Below are positions 1 through 12,300 of a stretch of 64,000 nucleotides of DNA, one piece after another. The stretch spans positions 1,298,001-1,362,000 of the forward strand of contig JAZBQD010000022.1 of NCBI GenBank assembly GCA_036583965.1, given 5' to 3'. The stretch comes from Prunella strophiata. Its lineage: Eukaryota; Chordata; Aves; Passeriformes; Prunellidae. Within the stretch, counting starts at the first letter, position 1, and the number at the start of each line of letters is the position of its first letter. The notes under the pieces were generated by a model, which was not told the origin of the DNA, ran no database searches, and worked only from the letters and a program-made list of their open reading frames with translations. The position numbers and the translations under genes were made by a program.

Positions 1-709
1 CAAAATCTTCAGAAATTCTTTTTAAGAAGTAAAAAAAGAATTGTAATAATTGTTTTTACTAGCCATATATTTTGAAGTTACTCTCTCTGCAGAATCTTTT
101 AAGAGATTTTTCCCAACCGATTTTTTTGTACTTAAGAGGTGTTCTTTATTCTCAGAAGCCTTAGATTTGTATATACCCAAATATTTTGTCCTTCTGTTCT
201 GAATGAAGTTTGTCTTGTTCTCTGCAGTGTCAACTGTATACTGTACCCCAGGCAAATCACCATTCCAGAAATACACACCTAGAAACCTCCATGTAGTCTG
301 TGTCCACTTTTTGGCTGTCTGTTCCATGCCAAAACCCTAAGAATATAGATTAACTTTACTTTTTTTTTTTCAGTCAGGGAATGTATGTTACATGGCAAGG
401 AGCAGCTAATGTTGAGAAAAGTAAAATGCTTAAAAGTTGTGTAAGAAGCAAAGTATCAGGCAGGTTTAAAACTATTTCTCCCTGTTTAATTGGTCCCAAA
501 ATTAACTAAGGCAGCTGTTTTTGAAGTTTGTGTCTAGTATAATAGTGCTGTTGATACTTAAAACGCTCTTAATTCTGGTATCAATCTTCTGACTTGGTCT
601 TGAGGAGAAAGAATTGCTCCAAAGCTGTAACTGTCCTGGTGTGGGGGATTGTCTGGCTTGTGGGATGGTAAAACTTGCCTCCATTTTGTTATTCAAAAAT
701 TTGTGTAGC
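1..709 (+). other. DENND1A: DENND1A intron 2, 5' unannotated segment
   Basis: I read this AT-rich stretch as part of the large intron upstream of the first recognised exon. It contains a 101-codon minus-strand open frame (22-327) that I could not assign to any protein family. That frame has no obvious splice context, so I do not call it a gene. A T tract lies at 361-370. Nothing else is recognisable. Intron membership is inferred from the missing first codon base of the exon at 27286, which must come from an upstream exon. Confidence 0.6.
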
Positions 710-830
710 TGTCATGGATTAACCCCAGCTGGCAGCTCAGCCCCACGCAGCCGCCTGCTCCCCCAGCCGTGGTGGGATGGGGGAGCAAATTGGAAGAGGA
801 AAAGTGAGAAAGTAGCAAAGGATGTTTCCA
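710..830 (+). mobile_element. Avian LTR-like repeat fragment
   Basis: The segment begins TGTCATGGATTAACCCC and continues through a GC-rich portion (CACGCAGCCGCCTG) to GGTGGGATGGGGGAG and a purine-rich AAAGTGAGAAA. From memory this order resembles the 5' end of a common avian endogenous-retrovirus LTR, which starts TGTCATGGTTTAACCCC and carries the same GGGATGGGGGAG block. Only about 120 bp remains, and no internal retroviral sequence or second LTR was seen nearby. It is therefore at most a truncated, non-coding relic. The family name is uncertain. It lies about 110 bp upstream of a CR1 in the same orientation. Confidence 0.45.
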
Positions 831-937
831 TGTGACTGTGAAGTACCAACTGCAATGTTAAGCTTTAATGTATTTCAAAGTTCACAGTCAACTGCAGAAG
901 GGAAAAATCTGTTCCGGATTCCATGAAAGACACCAAT

Positions 938-1390
938 AAACCAGACCAAGTTCAATGGAGGGCTGCAAAGGTGGTGGGCGAGCTGAAGCACTTCAGTGTG
1001 AGGAGACAAGAGGGCTGGGCTGGTCCAGCCTGGAGGAGGCTCCAGGGAAGCTGAGCAGGAGCCTTCCATTCCCGGGAGCTCATCGGGATGAGGATCCAGG
1101 CTCGCCGAGTGATGCGTGGCAGGAGGACGAGGTGCAGTGACAGGCTGGATCAAGAGACATTCTAAGTGAACATGGGCAACCTGTTCACCATGAGGAGTCA
1201 AGTATTAGACCAGGTCACTCAAGAGATGTTGTGCATCTCCATCCTTGGAGGTTTTCAAAACCAAACTTCAAAACCATGAAGAACCTGGTCTGACCTCACA
1301 CCTGGCCTGTGTTTCAGCAGGAGGTTGGACTAGAGACCTTCCAAGGTCCCTTCCTGCCACAATTATCCCATGGTCCTAAGATTTGATTCA
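938..1390 (+). mobile_element. CR1 LINE, truncated 3' end
   Basis: This is a 5'-truncated chicken-repeat-1 non-LTR retrotransposon. The diagnostic landmarks come in the right order. GGCTGGTCCAGCCTGGAGGAGG lies near 1015-1037. A block reading CTCCATCCTTGGAGG then TTTTCAAAACC lies at about 1238-1262. AACCTGGTCTGACCTC lies near 1281. The terminal CAGGAGGTTGGACTAGAGACC then AAGGTCCCTTCCTGCC lies at about 1317-1358. The element ends in degenerate copies of the short CR1 3' repeat near 1365-1390. The reverse-transcriptase region is missing, so it cannot move on its own. It is part of intron 2. Confidence 0.85.
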
Positions 1391-4300
1391 TAGAAGTGTG
1401 AGCTTCAGGGTCATCTGGGGAATATTTTGTATGCTTTATAAGGTGCAAAGAGAAAAATGTCATTGAAACCAAAGAAATTGAAAAAGCAAACATTGTTTTA
1501 TTCCAGTCCAGGCAGAACTTTGCTAAATCACAATGAAATGTGTGAACTGAGAGTGGAAGTGATCACTGGATCAGCTTGCTGTTCTCTCACTGTCCTTTCC
1601 CCTCAAGATTGCTTAGAAATAATGATCATCTGTGCTCAGCATTGTATATTTTTGGTACATGAAATCTTTGGTAGGTTATACAATTCCAGCACTCAGTTGT
1701 ATTTAAAAGTGGTTTTTGTGCTTTTCTCTGTTGAATTTACAAGTCTTACTTGGAAACTTAGAGATTTTTCTTACTAAAGTAAATGTGATGTCTTTTTTTT
1801 GAGAACTGTGAAGCAGGATAGCTTCAACTCTGACTGGCCACATGAAGATGAGTATTTCTTATTAACAATATATTTCCTTAGGAGAAGAGAAAACCAAACC
1901 ATTTTTTTGCCTAAGAATTGGTGTTTCAATGGAAGCCAGTAATTCCCCTTTCTGAGAGGACATGTATTTGTCCTGTTCTTTCTTCTATTACCAATGTACC
2001 TATAAAAGCTTTTCTTGTTGTCCTGGGTGTCCTTGGCCAGATTTACTTCTGGCAGGGCTTTAGCTTTCCTGACCTGATGCCTGGCTGTTCACGCAGTTCC
2101 TCTGCATTCCTTCCAGGCCATGTTTCCCTGCTTCCACCCTCTGGAAGCTGCCTGTTTGTGTTTAGTTTGTCCAGGAGCTCCTTGTTCATCCTTGGAGGTC
2201 TCCTCTCCCCTGATTTCCTCTTTGTAGGGATGCATTGCTCCAGACCCTCCTCACCAAAAGTGAGAAGCTGCAGACTAGAAGAGAGCTTGTGTTTTTACAG
2301 TGACAGTACATGGAATTTATCTAGTGAGAAATCTGTGTTGTATGTGTCAGGTATAAGTATGTCAAGCATAGGAACTTTGCAATTCTAATGCTTCTCACCA
2401 GCTCCCACACAGTTACTTTCAGAAAAAGAGAGGAAAATAGCCATGGTTTTATTGTAAAAATGAAATATTTTAGGGAAAATATTGGCTCAAAGTAAAACTG
2501 ATAAGTTTTGTGTCTCTGGTGCATGATCTTCTCTAATGCATTGGAATTGTTACATGATGTGGATGATTAAAGGCTTTTTATGAAATACTGCTATTTTAAT
2601 GGATTTCTTTTCCCGTTTTTAATCTTTGTGTAAAGGAAGGAAAAAAGTGTTTTATAAGATTGTGATTTTTGTATTTGTCATGGCATTTCATAATACTGAA
2701 ACTTCAGAAGCTGAGGTAGTAAATTACAAAGAACTTTCATTGTTTCTTTTACAGAAGATAGCTGCTTAAACTCACTTAAGCACTCCTAGATATCCAGTTC
2801 TATGCTATTGACACATTGTAGAGAAGTGCATCACAACTGTTTCCTATGTGTTTAATCTCAGCCAGAAGATTGTTTTGTGAGGGTTTTTTGAGATGCAGAA
2901 GTAGAAAGGATCTCCTAGCAAATTTAGTTTAAATACCTTTATAAAGAAAGTGAAAGCTTACTACTTGTGAAATTTTTCTTTTAACTTTCAAAGCACTTTA
3001 TGATCTTAAAACTGCTGCAGATCATTCATCAAAAATAGGATGTGACAAATTTAAGGCTGTTGCTGGACTTCAGCCAAAGATTCTCTCTTGTTAGAAAGGG
3101 CTGTGAGGAGAATTGCAGTCTGACTGTCAAACTGTTCATATAGCAAAAGAGAATTTGTTAGTCTAAAGTAACCGATCAAAATAGTCTCTGAAGTAAGAGC
3201 ATTTGAAAGTAAATGCTCACAAGAGTAAAACACCCCCTACACCCCTGTCTGGGAGGACGTACCATGCTTTTGTGTGGGGTTTTTGTGTTCTTGCCAAAGC
3301 AGACATTATAAAAGTATGTCAAATCTGTAGCTTTACCATGTAGTGTGCCAAAAGGCCTTTCTCTCCAAGGACCTCATCTTTCATCTTTTTGTGAGTGTAG
3401 CATAAATTCTTGCTGTGTGTTCAAGGAAAAAGCTGAAATGGTTTAGTACAGCTAAAGGATTTCTTTCTGAGTTTTTTTTTTAAAACCATGGTAAGTTAGA
3501 AGCCTAAACGCGACCGCATGGACAAAGTGTAAGTATGTTAGAGTTTAACAAATGTTCACTGGATTAGGAAAGGAAATGTAGTTTATGCTACTTCTTTTAT
3601 GACAGAATTTAAAAGGTCTTGCTGTAAGACTCTCCATGTGCTTCTTTCTTTTCTCGAAAACATACTGCTAAGTTGAAAAGGGAGATGAATCTTAGAAGGA
3701 AACTATTAACTCTGAGGTAGTTTATCATTGTTTGAGTGAAAGGATGAAATTTGCATTTGAATTGGCTCCTAGAGTAGCATGTACTACTAATCTTGTTCCT
3801 ACTAGAAGCTGGTGAGTAGTTTAAGTACTTCCTTCTTTACTTTTCATGTACTAGCCTTGGGTTGTAATAGCTCTTTCTCTCCCTCCCCCCCTTCCCAGTA
3901 GATCACAAATGTATAGCTTAAACTAATCGAAGTCCTTTACTCTACTGAGAGAAGTCACGATGTACTTGGGCCTTAAAATTATTCTGCAGTTGTCACTGTG
4001 GTTTCTGTGGTGGGACTTTCACAGGTAGAGAGAACTAACAGCTTTATGTCTCTGTCAGACACACTACTGCTCCCTGCCATTATCTTTTGTCATAGTTTAC
4101 AATGTTACATAGCAGAGCAGTGCCTCCTAAACCGATGAAGGATTTTCTTGAACATAAGCAAAGTTACTGGACTAAGATTAAGTCAAGAGTTGGTCATTCA
4201 AAGGTGTGTAAACCGTACCCATGTACCACTCAGAGCAGCCTTTATTTTTTTTAAGATGAAAGCGTTTTATTGGTTCTAATATGCCCATTCTGTATTGAGA

Positions 4301-5882
4301 AATAGATAAAATGTTGAAGGTTTAGAAATATCAAAGGAAGTGCAGAATGCAGGTCTCTTTCCATTAAATAAGGGCTTTCTGTTGAAGGGGCTGGAATTCC
4401 CATATCACGAGTTTTCCTATCCCATCTTTACAGTGTTGTGTTGCTACACCAAACTTCCTAAAGCAGGATTGGAAAAGTAACCAAAGCTAAGTAGGTAGGT
4501 GGTATTTGGGAATTCTAATTCTCCTAAGCTGCTGCTTTGTTTTTCTGTTTCCATTTGATTGCTTTGCTTCTAAGTACAAACAAGGTGGAAGATTGTAACA
4601 AAGAGCTTGCTGGGACTGCAGTGTCAGGGTAAGTCAATAGCACAGTTTGAGCTGTTTTCTGTGAAGACAGTTTACAGTTTGGTTTTTACAGTATAAATAA
4701 ATACAGAACTCAATTTGAAGAGAAACTCACCTTATGAAAAAAATACTAGAATCTGTCATTTTGCAAGTCATCATACATTTTATCTAACACGTTTTTAGGT
4801 GTATTCTTATGTGATAGTACTAGATTTAATAAACCCCTAAACCAGTAATATCAAATCTGAGTGTTTCTCTGTTGCTGTGAGCTATTTTGTGGGAAGAGAG
4901 CTCTTTGGCCTTTTTGCTTCATGCTTTAACTACTTCTGTCTACAGTCTTTCCTATTTAACAAGTATTTACTAATCTGCAGTATATTGCTATGCTGGCACT
5001 GTTTAACTAGACAGAAAAATTCAGCACAGAAAGTCCCACTCACAAGACTTTAAACTCTTTTGTTGATTTATATTTTTTTAAAGGAGCTTGACATCTTCAT
5101 CAAGTTCACAGTGGGCCTGCTTTGTTTGCTTTCTCTTGAATGCTTGATAAGATTTTTCTTCCATTGTTTTGTGCAGCAAGGACAGAACTTGCCATGGCTG
5201 AGGTGGTTTTTTTGTAAATCCACAATATGGTCATTGTCTGCTGCTGAATAATTGTGACTGCTTTTTGTACAAGCAGAACTAAGGCTTTGGCTGTGAACAG
5301 ATTCCTTCTTAGCGTGAAAAGAGACTAATCCATGTAAATACAGCCCCAAAATAAAGCTTTACAGAAAAAGGGAAAGGCTGCTAAGCAGGAGGGCAGAGGT
5401 CAGCAATTTAACCTTTAACCTAACAAATAAGAAGCATGAAAGTTCCCGAATTGGTTTACAAAGGCAAGCTCCTGTGATCTGTCAGTTTTTCTTTTCATGA
5501 TAGAGTTGGGTGAGAAAACTGACTGACAGCTAGTGCCTTTTTAACTGCAGGTTGGAATTAACTGCTAAACTGAAACTTTCTTAGGGAGGGTTTTTCTAGT
5601 GATTCTAACAAATTATTTTCATTCACTAGCAATACTTTTCCTTGAATTTATTGATGAATTTACTGTTCCTTTTAAAGAGTTCTTGAGAGACTCAATTTAG
5701 ATACCCAATATTACTGAAACATTTAAGATTTCAGCATTTGAAGCGTTTAAGAATTTGGTGAAGCACTTGTTGCAATTAACTCTCTCTTACTGTGCTGCCT
5801 TAAGGATAGAGCTGCCATGCCAGTAACTGCAAAGAGATTGTACTTTGAACAGAGTCCAAATGTAGATGTTAAAGGGGTATGA

Positions 5883-5897
5883 GTGTGTGTGTGTGTG
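5883..5897. repeat. Short (TG)n microsatellite
   Basis: Seven uninterrupted TG dinucleotides follow GTATGAG. It is short and lies within intron 2. No function is implied. Confidence 0.85.
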
Positions 5898-8232
5898 ACT
5901 TTATTTAAGGGAGTAGTTTAAACTTTAGTTCATTCTCAGTGATAAGCATTTCCAAGGGGGTTTGTTTTTAGGTTGTTCTGAATCACAACAGGTAATCTTG
6001 TTAATGAGTGTTAACTTCTGCTCAAAGCTTAGTGCATCTGTAGTTAACCTGGATACAGACATTGCTGTAAAGGACTTCCAATTTGAGTGTCATTCAGGTG
6101 AAAAAGAAACAAAGTAGTAATGACTTTAAAGGAGACTCCCTGTAGATTTCAGAACAGGGACTTTGGGTGGTTCTTTTCCCTGAAGTTAGCATGGTCCCCT
6201 AAGTCCATCCACGGCTTGGATGGTGCTTCCCATGAATGTTTTCAGTGGAAATACTGCAATTTAGAATTTGTGTCTGTCTTTAGTCTGCTGTTGTGTAGGT
6301 TGGTAGCTGTAGCAGAGCACTACAGAGTGCTTTAGAGCACTTAGCAGAGCTCTGCTTCGGGTGCAGCGCTCAGGCAAAGCAGGTTTGGGGCAGTGAAAGA
6401 TGAACTGGATCTATTTGTATTGCTGGTTCTTTTTGTTATGGGGAGTTCCTTGCAAGAAAAGAATGTAAACTGGAATTCAAAAAGAGGCCTTCAGAGTGCC
6501 CAAGGCATGGGCTGCCTGCCTTTGGTGTGGTATTTTTTGTCATGAACAAAAAGTGACATTGTTAGGGTTTCCTGTGGTTTTTTGTTGGTTTTGTTTTGTG
6601 TTGATTTTTTTCTGTTCATTTGTGGTTTGGGTGTTAGATTTTTTATAAATTGAAATGGAGTTTAAAAGAGATGATTTGAGGTTAGATTATTATCAAATAA
6701 GTGTAAAATTAATGCAAGACTGTTGTTTTACTTCAGCAGTTGTCAAAAAACTACTGTCAAAAACCCAAGATCAAATCTAAACAAATCCTAAACTCCACCT
6801 TCTGTGCATTTTGGTCCTTCTTGGGCTAGCAGGTTTTGGTAAACCATTTGTCAAAATTCCAGATGCTGACAGATTTTTGGCTCCTGGGAAGATGGTTTTT
6901 ATGTCTTTTTTAAAGATGGAAACAGCTTTTTATATACTTTTTAATATTACTTACTTCATGGAAGAGTGAAGTAGAAACCAAGGAAGCTTGGGCTTCCATA
7001 TTGAGGATGACAACCTTGGATAGAGGCCTAGGAAGAGACAACTGATACTGATAATCTGTTGTCTGGAATGGATTATAGTCTAGAGAGTTTTTTCTGAACA
7101 CTTTCCTGACTGGAATATCTACCATTAGAATTTGTGCTGGGATTTTAAGTGGTGGTGAAGGGAATTAGACTCACAGTCCCATTGCATTCTACAGGTGTTA
7201 ACTCAATCCCATATTTGGTCCCTTTGAAGAATCATTTACTTTGAAACTATGTAGTTCAGAATATAAATAGTGGTAACATGACCTGTTAATGAATTGATTC
7301 TTAACATTGTTGCACCCCTAAAGTAAATTACTCTAATTTCTCTCTGTGAGATACTTTGGAGATCCTTGGAGATCTTCTGTTCCAGGGGCTCTAAAACCAG
7401 ATTATCACTCTGTGGAGAAACACCTATCAAAAATGCTTAATGCAGACTCAAGCCAAGTGTGAAAATGTGAAGACAGAATGGCTGATTGAGCACCACTGAT
7501 TGAGTCTGGGTGGAGGCAGAGTCAGGTTGCTGGTGTTTGCTGTTGGTAAGCTGTATATTTGACTCGGTGTTATTTCAGTGGTGTGCTTGGTGTCTGTGTG
7601 AATCTGGCACTGAGAGAGTGCAGGCAAGCAGGGAAGGTCCCAGGAGGGGAGGAGCAGCTCCAGTGGAGCAGAAGCTGGCACATGTAGGACAGGCTGGATG
7701 TCTGCAGGACAGGGCTGCTCCGTGGGCAGGGGCGGAGCAAATCCTAATAAAACATGGCAGAGGAAAGGTGAAATGCAAAAAACCCAAAAACCAAACCCCA
7801 ACCCCCAAAACCTTCCTTGAAATAAATATGAAATTTTCTTCTGGAGTTGTGCTTCACTTGCACCTAAAGTAGTTTCTGGTTTTATCTGATACTTGTCTGT
7901 TGGTCATTGACTCAATTTAATTTGAAGAGTTTATCAAACAAGTAGAAAAGATTCATTAGGGTAAATAGCCCTCTCTTAAAGCTATAACCTCAGTCCACAA
8001 ATGCATTAACATTCATATTTTTTTTATGTTTGCCACAAAATAATATATTGATCTCATCTTATTCCATTTTATCTAGAGGTGATCCTGGCATGCAGAAAAG
8101 TGTTATGATCATTTTGCTTCATTGTGATTAAATTCCTTCTACACTAAAGATCCTGATTATATTTGCCCTGTGTATTTGTTAAGGCCTGTTTGTGATGATC
8201 CATCATCTTATTTTGTACACAGTAGTGGTAAA

Positions 8233-8258
8233 TTTTTTTTTTTTGTTATTTTTTTTTA
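8233..8258. repeat. T-rich tract
   Basis: Two T runs are separated by GTTA. This is low-complexity intronic sequence. The T-over-A bias on the plus strand fits transcription in that direction. Confidence 0.8.
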
Positions 8259-8497
8259 GTTTGTGTTTGGGAAAATTTACTTGTAAATTATTTGCTAGAA
8301 ATATCTACCACTACAGTATATCACAGTGCATCAGTATTGTGTAATTAAAGATATCTCTTTAAGCTATTTTCTGCTGGAAAGAATTAGCTTGTTTAAACAA
8401 GTGTGCAGCTTTGTGTGTACCTTGGCAGTGTTCATAAACAAGAATAGATGTAGTAAGTAAATAGAATTATTTAACTTGTTCAGTATTTTATTCCTTA

Positions 8498-8547
8498 GAG
8501 GTAAAGAGTAGAGGTAAACCGTAGTAAACCGTAGAGGTAAAGAGTAG
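8498..8547. repeat. Local direct repeat, GAGGTAAAGAGTAG type
   Basis: GAGGTAAAGAGTAG occurs at the left end and again at the right end of this 50-bp stretch. Between them are two copies of GTAAACCGTA. It looks like a young slippage or template-switch duplication. No function is evident. Confidence 0.8.
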
Positions 8548-9039
8548 TAAAATCTCACAATTTGCCATTTCTCTTGCACGAATGGCAAAAGTATGTTTTG
8601 TTGCACATAGAAATACTAAACGTGGCATCCAGTAATACAGTAATTACAGCTTATCATTTTGATGTATTTCTTGATTGCTTTGCTCTACCCCGGCTATGGG
8701 ATTCTGTCCTTCACTAAATCATCTTGAAATAATTCTGTATCTAGACTAAATCCTTAGAATACAGTGGATATCAATCACATAGACAATTAAAATTAAGTAT
8801 TGACATGTTTTTAAAATAGTCATACATCTCAATTTTGTTTATCTCAAAGTTTTAAAAACCTAATGACCTCATTGCAGCTCGACTATAATTACCATGTTTA
8901 AACTTCTATGCATTTTTTAGTTTAAACAGCCTTTGTGTTTTTTTAAAACCAAAAGAAAATTAATGAGAAGAGACAAAGAGACATCAAAGAGGTTTTCCCT
9001 CTGATTGCAGTGTTAGAAGTTTTGCCTGAAAATAGGTTA

Positions 9040-9320
9040 CATTTCTTCTGTTTTCAGCTGAATCCTCATTAACTTTACATTTTAATGATGTCCAGAGCAA
9101 ATTATACGATTATGGTAGATGCCTTAAAGGGAAGCTTAAAGGACACCTTTTTAATGTTTGTTTCTTTACTGGTGGCAGTATTTGCACCACTATTATAAAC
9201 AACGTTAGACTGTTGAAAGTAATTCCAAAACATATCAAAAATATATTCCATTTTTGCCATATATGTAGTATGAGTGTTTTAATTTAATATTTAACACAAA
9301 TGGAACATGTTATGGGGAGA
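9040..9320. other. Candidate conserved non-coding block
   Basis: This AT-rich, non-repetitive stretch is dense in TTTAAT/TAAT-type cores and has CATTAACTTTACATTTTAAT near 9067. It resembles the texture of vertebrate conserved non-coding elements. In human, LHX2 lies upstream of DENND1A, and enhancers of a developmental regulator can sit in a neighbour's introns. This is a judgement by eye and conservation was not tested. Confidence 0.22.
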
Positions 9321-12300
9321 GCTTCATCTTTGTAGAAGAAAAATGTAAATCAGATCCTTTGAAAGAGTTTACAAATTACTTGTGCATCTTCTATTCAGTT
9401 TTATTTATAATGATCAAGTGAAATGGAGACAGATGATTTAACAGAGTCTCGGAATTGTTTTGTTTTCTTGAACCTTCCATGGAGACAATGGTTGAAATGT
9501 TAATAAAGTGCTAATTTGTATTTTTACAATGACAAAAAGAATTATTGGGGGAACTTGGTGGAATTTCAATTTATTCTGTTTAGAGGAACTCTGGTAAAGG
9601 CAGTTCTGTGTTCTAATGTACTTCTTCTACTAAAAATTAAGATTGCATAATTAACTTTCTGGATGAAGAATTGTGTTATATCAAATGCAGCAACAAAACC
9701 TTGTATTCAATGCACCTTAAACAAGGTTACCTGGAATTGGCAATAGCTGGGATGGAATTTGGACAGTTCAGAAAGAAATACATCATTTCTGACTGTAGCT
9801 CAATGAACAGTTAGAGCACAAGATCTTGTGAACAGTGGGGTCTTCTGTTTCCCTGTGCTGACACTTGGTGTCTGTGCTGTATGAATAGAACCTTTGATTT
9901 TGTTGTGCTGCACTTCAATCAGTAAATTTTTGGCAGTTGGAATTATGACAAGGGGATGGGAAGAAGTAGAAGTGTGCTGAAGTACAGGTGCAAGGTAGGA
10001 CTCAAAATCCAGTTGACACAGTGAAATGTTTCCATTTGTTTGAATTCTTCATCATTGACTACAGACTACTGTGTCTTGATGGAAGCATTTGATATGCACG
10101 TCATTAATAATCATTGAATAAAGCAGGAGGTGTTAGACAAAAAGAAAACTAAGCTTAGCCTTTCCATTTCAGTATGATTTTACATCTTCTATTTCATGTT
10201 AATTTTCTGTAGAAACTTTCCAGAAATCTAAATTGTCACGATTGTCTGGGAGTTATGACAGATCCAAACTGCACATCCAGCTTGGTGGACTTTATGTGAT
10301 ATTGTGTTAGAAAATGGATTTGAGTCTTTCAAAGGTTTGGCTCTCTGCAAGTGTGAAAACAGCTGTTGAAAGCCATGGTTTAAGTTCCTAGTTAATCTTA
10401 AGTCTTCTAGCTTTGATGCCTGCTAATGTAACTTTAGTTTGAAGATGATGTTGCTAAAGGAAATAAAGGTTGAGTGCAATTTCCTGCTTTTTCTCATCTT
10501 TATTTTATAATTATCAGAGAATTGACAATCTTTAGTTGAGATGCAAAATAAAAATACTGATTAATAAACTCAGGAAGACACAGATTACACACTTCTAGCT
10601 GACAGAAAGATGTGCATGTTATTTTTATTTCCTTGGCAAGAAGGGATTTTGTATAGAATCATATTAGCACTGAAAACATGGAATGTTCTTCCTGGTAACT
10701 TGTTCTCCAAGTATTTGCAGTGTGGCTGTTTCCAGCCGGTTATGTGTTAATGATAGTGCAGGGCTGAAGCATTCCAATCATTCATATGCCTGTCCTCCCT
10801 TTCTCATAAGGGTTTCTTTGCTCAGGGTTTTTGCCTTATTCCTTTTGCTTTGTTGTGGTCAATTCAGTCAGTATAATAGCAGAGACACTGGCTTTTTTTT
10901 CCCTTTTTTTTCTTTAATAAAGAGTTATGTTAGAGATATACTATAACAGAGATAAGAGCTATTTATGTCCTAAGCTATTGATTTTTAATTAATGTTGCCT
11001 GGGCTCATACATGTTGGCAGAATTGCTAACAGCTTGTGGCATTTTTTAATTCACATCTTCTTTTTTGGTATTTTGACAGTGTCATTCATATCTCATGAAA
11101 AAGTACCTCGTCAGGTTAAATGTGTTAAAACACCGAGCAAAAAAAAAAAGGAGAGAATGGAACATAGGGCTGCCTAGAAACCTTGATCCATTGCCAAAGT
11201 ATTTAAACAATTTAGTGTTTTGGTTTTCTAGCTCCAAGCTGCTTCTCAAATCCCTTGCTAATTAATCCAGTTAATTCTTTGTAGACTAACTGTATGCAGG
11301 GCTTTTTCTTGGGCCTCTATCACTGAGAACCCTGTTTTGTTTGAAGCAAACCTAAGCTCGGTTATAAAGGTTGTAGTAACAACGTGAGTACTTGCAGATG
11401 TAAATACAGTGTTTTGAGCCTTTTTAAAAGGAGTTGTGTTTGTGTGGGTAACTTCTAATTTAATCTTTCATGTTAAAAATTAAACATATATACTTGTATA
11501 AAAAGATGGAGAGAACTTCATTATTAGTTTGGTCACTTAGGAAAAGGCTGTGTAGCCTCTGTGGAACAATTATGGCATGGAGCATTAACATTGTGGTATT
11601 AGAGTTAGTGATTTATGTTTATTTTTCAATGAGTAAATCATGGTAAATATCACTAATTTCTGTTCTCAAAAAACGGGTGTTTGGGTGTAGCGCTAATAAG
11701 AGTTTAGCAAAAAGGGAGAATTTTTAGAAATGACCTGTTGGTGCTTAAAATTCTTCTGATGAGAGTACAACACCAGTGTGAATTCAGACCTGGAAAAAGC
11801 AGTTGGGGAGCAGAGAGCTTAGAATCCCAATTAGACATGGAATGAGATGAGAACAGAATAGGTACTGCTCAAGGTGTGCTGGTGTGTGATAAGAGCCGCC
11901 CAGCTCTTGAGCTTCCTTCTAGTTTGTCAGATTTGTGAGAACTGCTTCCCCCAGCATCCCACTCCCAGAGTCGATGGCCAGCTGCACTCAGCACAGCCTG
12001 GATCATCAGCCTGTGGAGAGGGTTTGTACAAGTGGATTCAAGTTACAGTTTTAGATTACCTTTGGAATTGGTAGTGAAGGAAAAAGATTGTTTTCAGCAA
12101 ATCTGCTGCTAAGGGTGACCAGATTGAAACGAATCTGCAGAGCTTTGAAAAGGCCTGAAAGTTTAGTTGGGAGTTTGTGGTTTCTTAAAGCTGGGCAAGG
12201 GAAAGAGAAAGGAAATTAGTGAAATTGCTGGGTTTATATACACCTGATTTCCAGGGCTGTGATGTGATTATGAAATGTTCCTGCTCAGAACTGGACTACT

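Noticed and set aside
22..327. 101-codon minus-strand open frame with a protein-like composition
   Set aside because: It resembles no family I know and has no convincing splice sites or neighbouring exons. An open frame of this length is not rare by chance in AT-rich intron.
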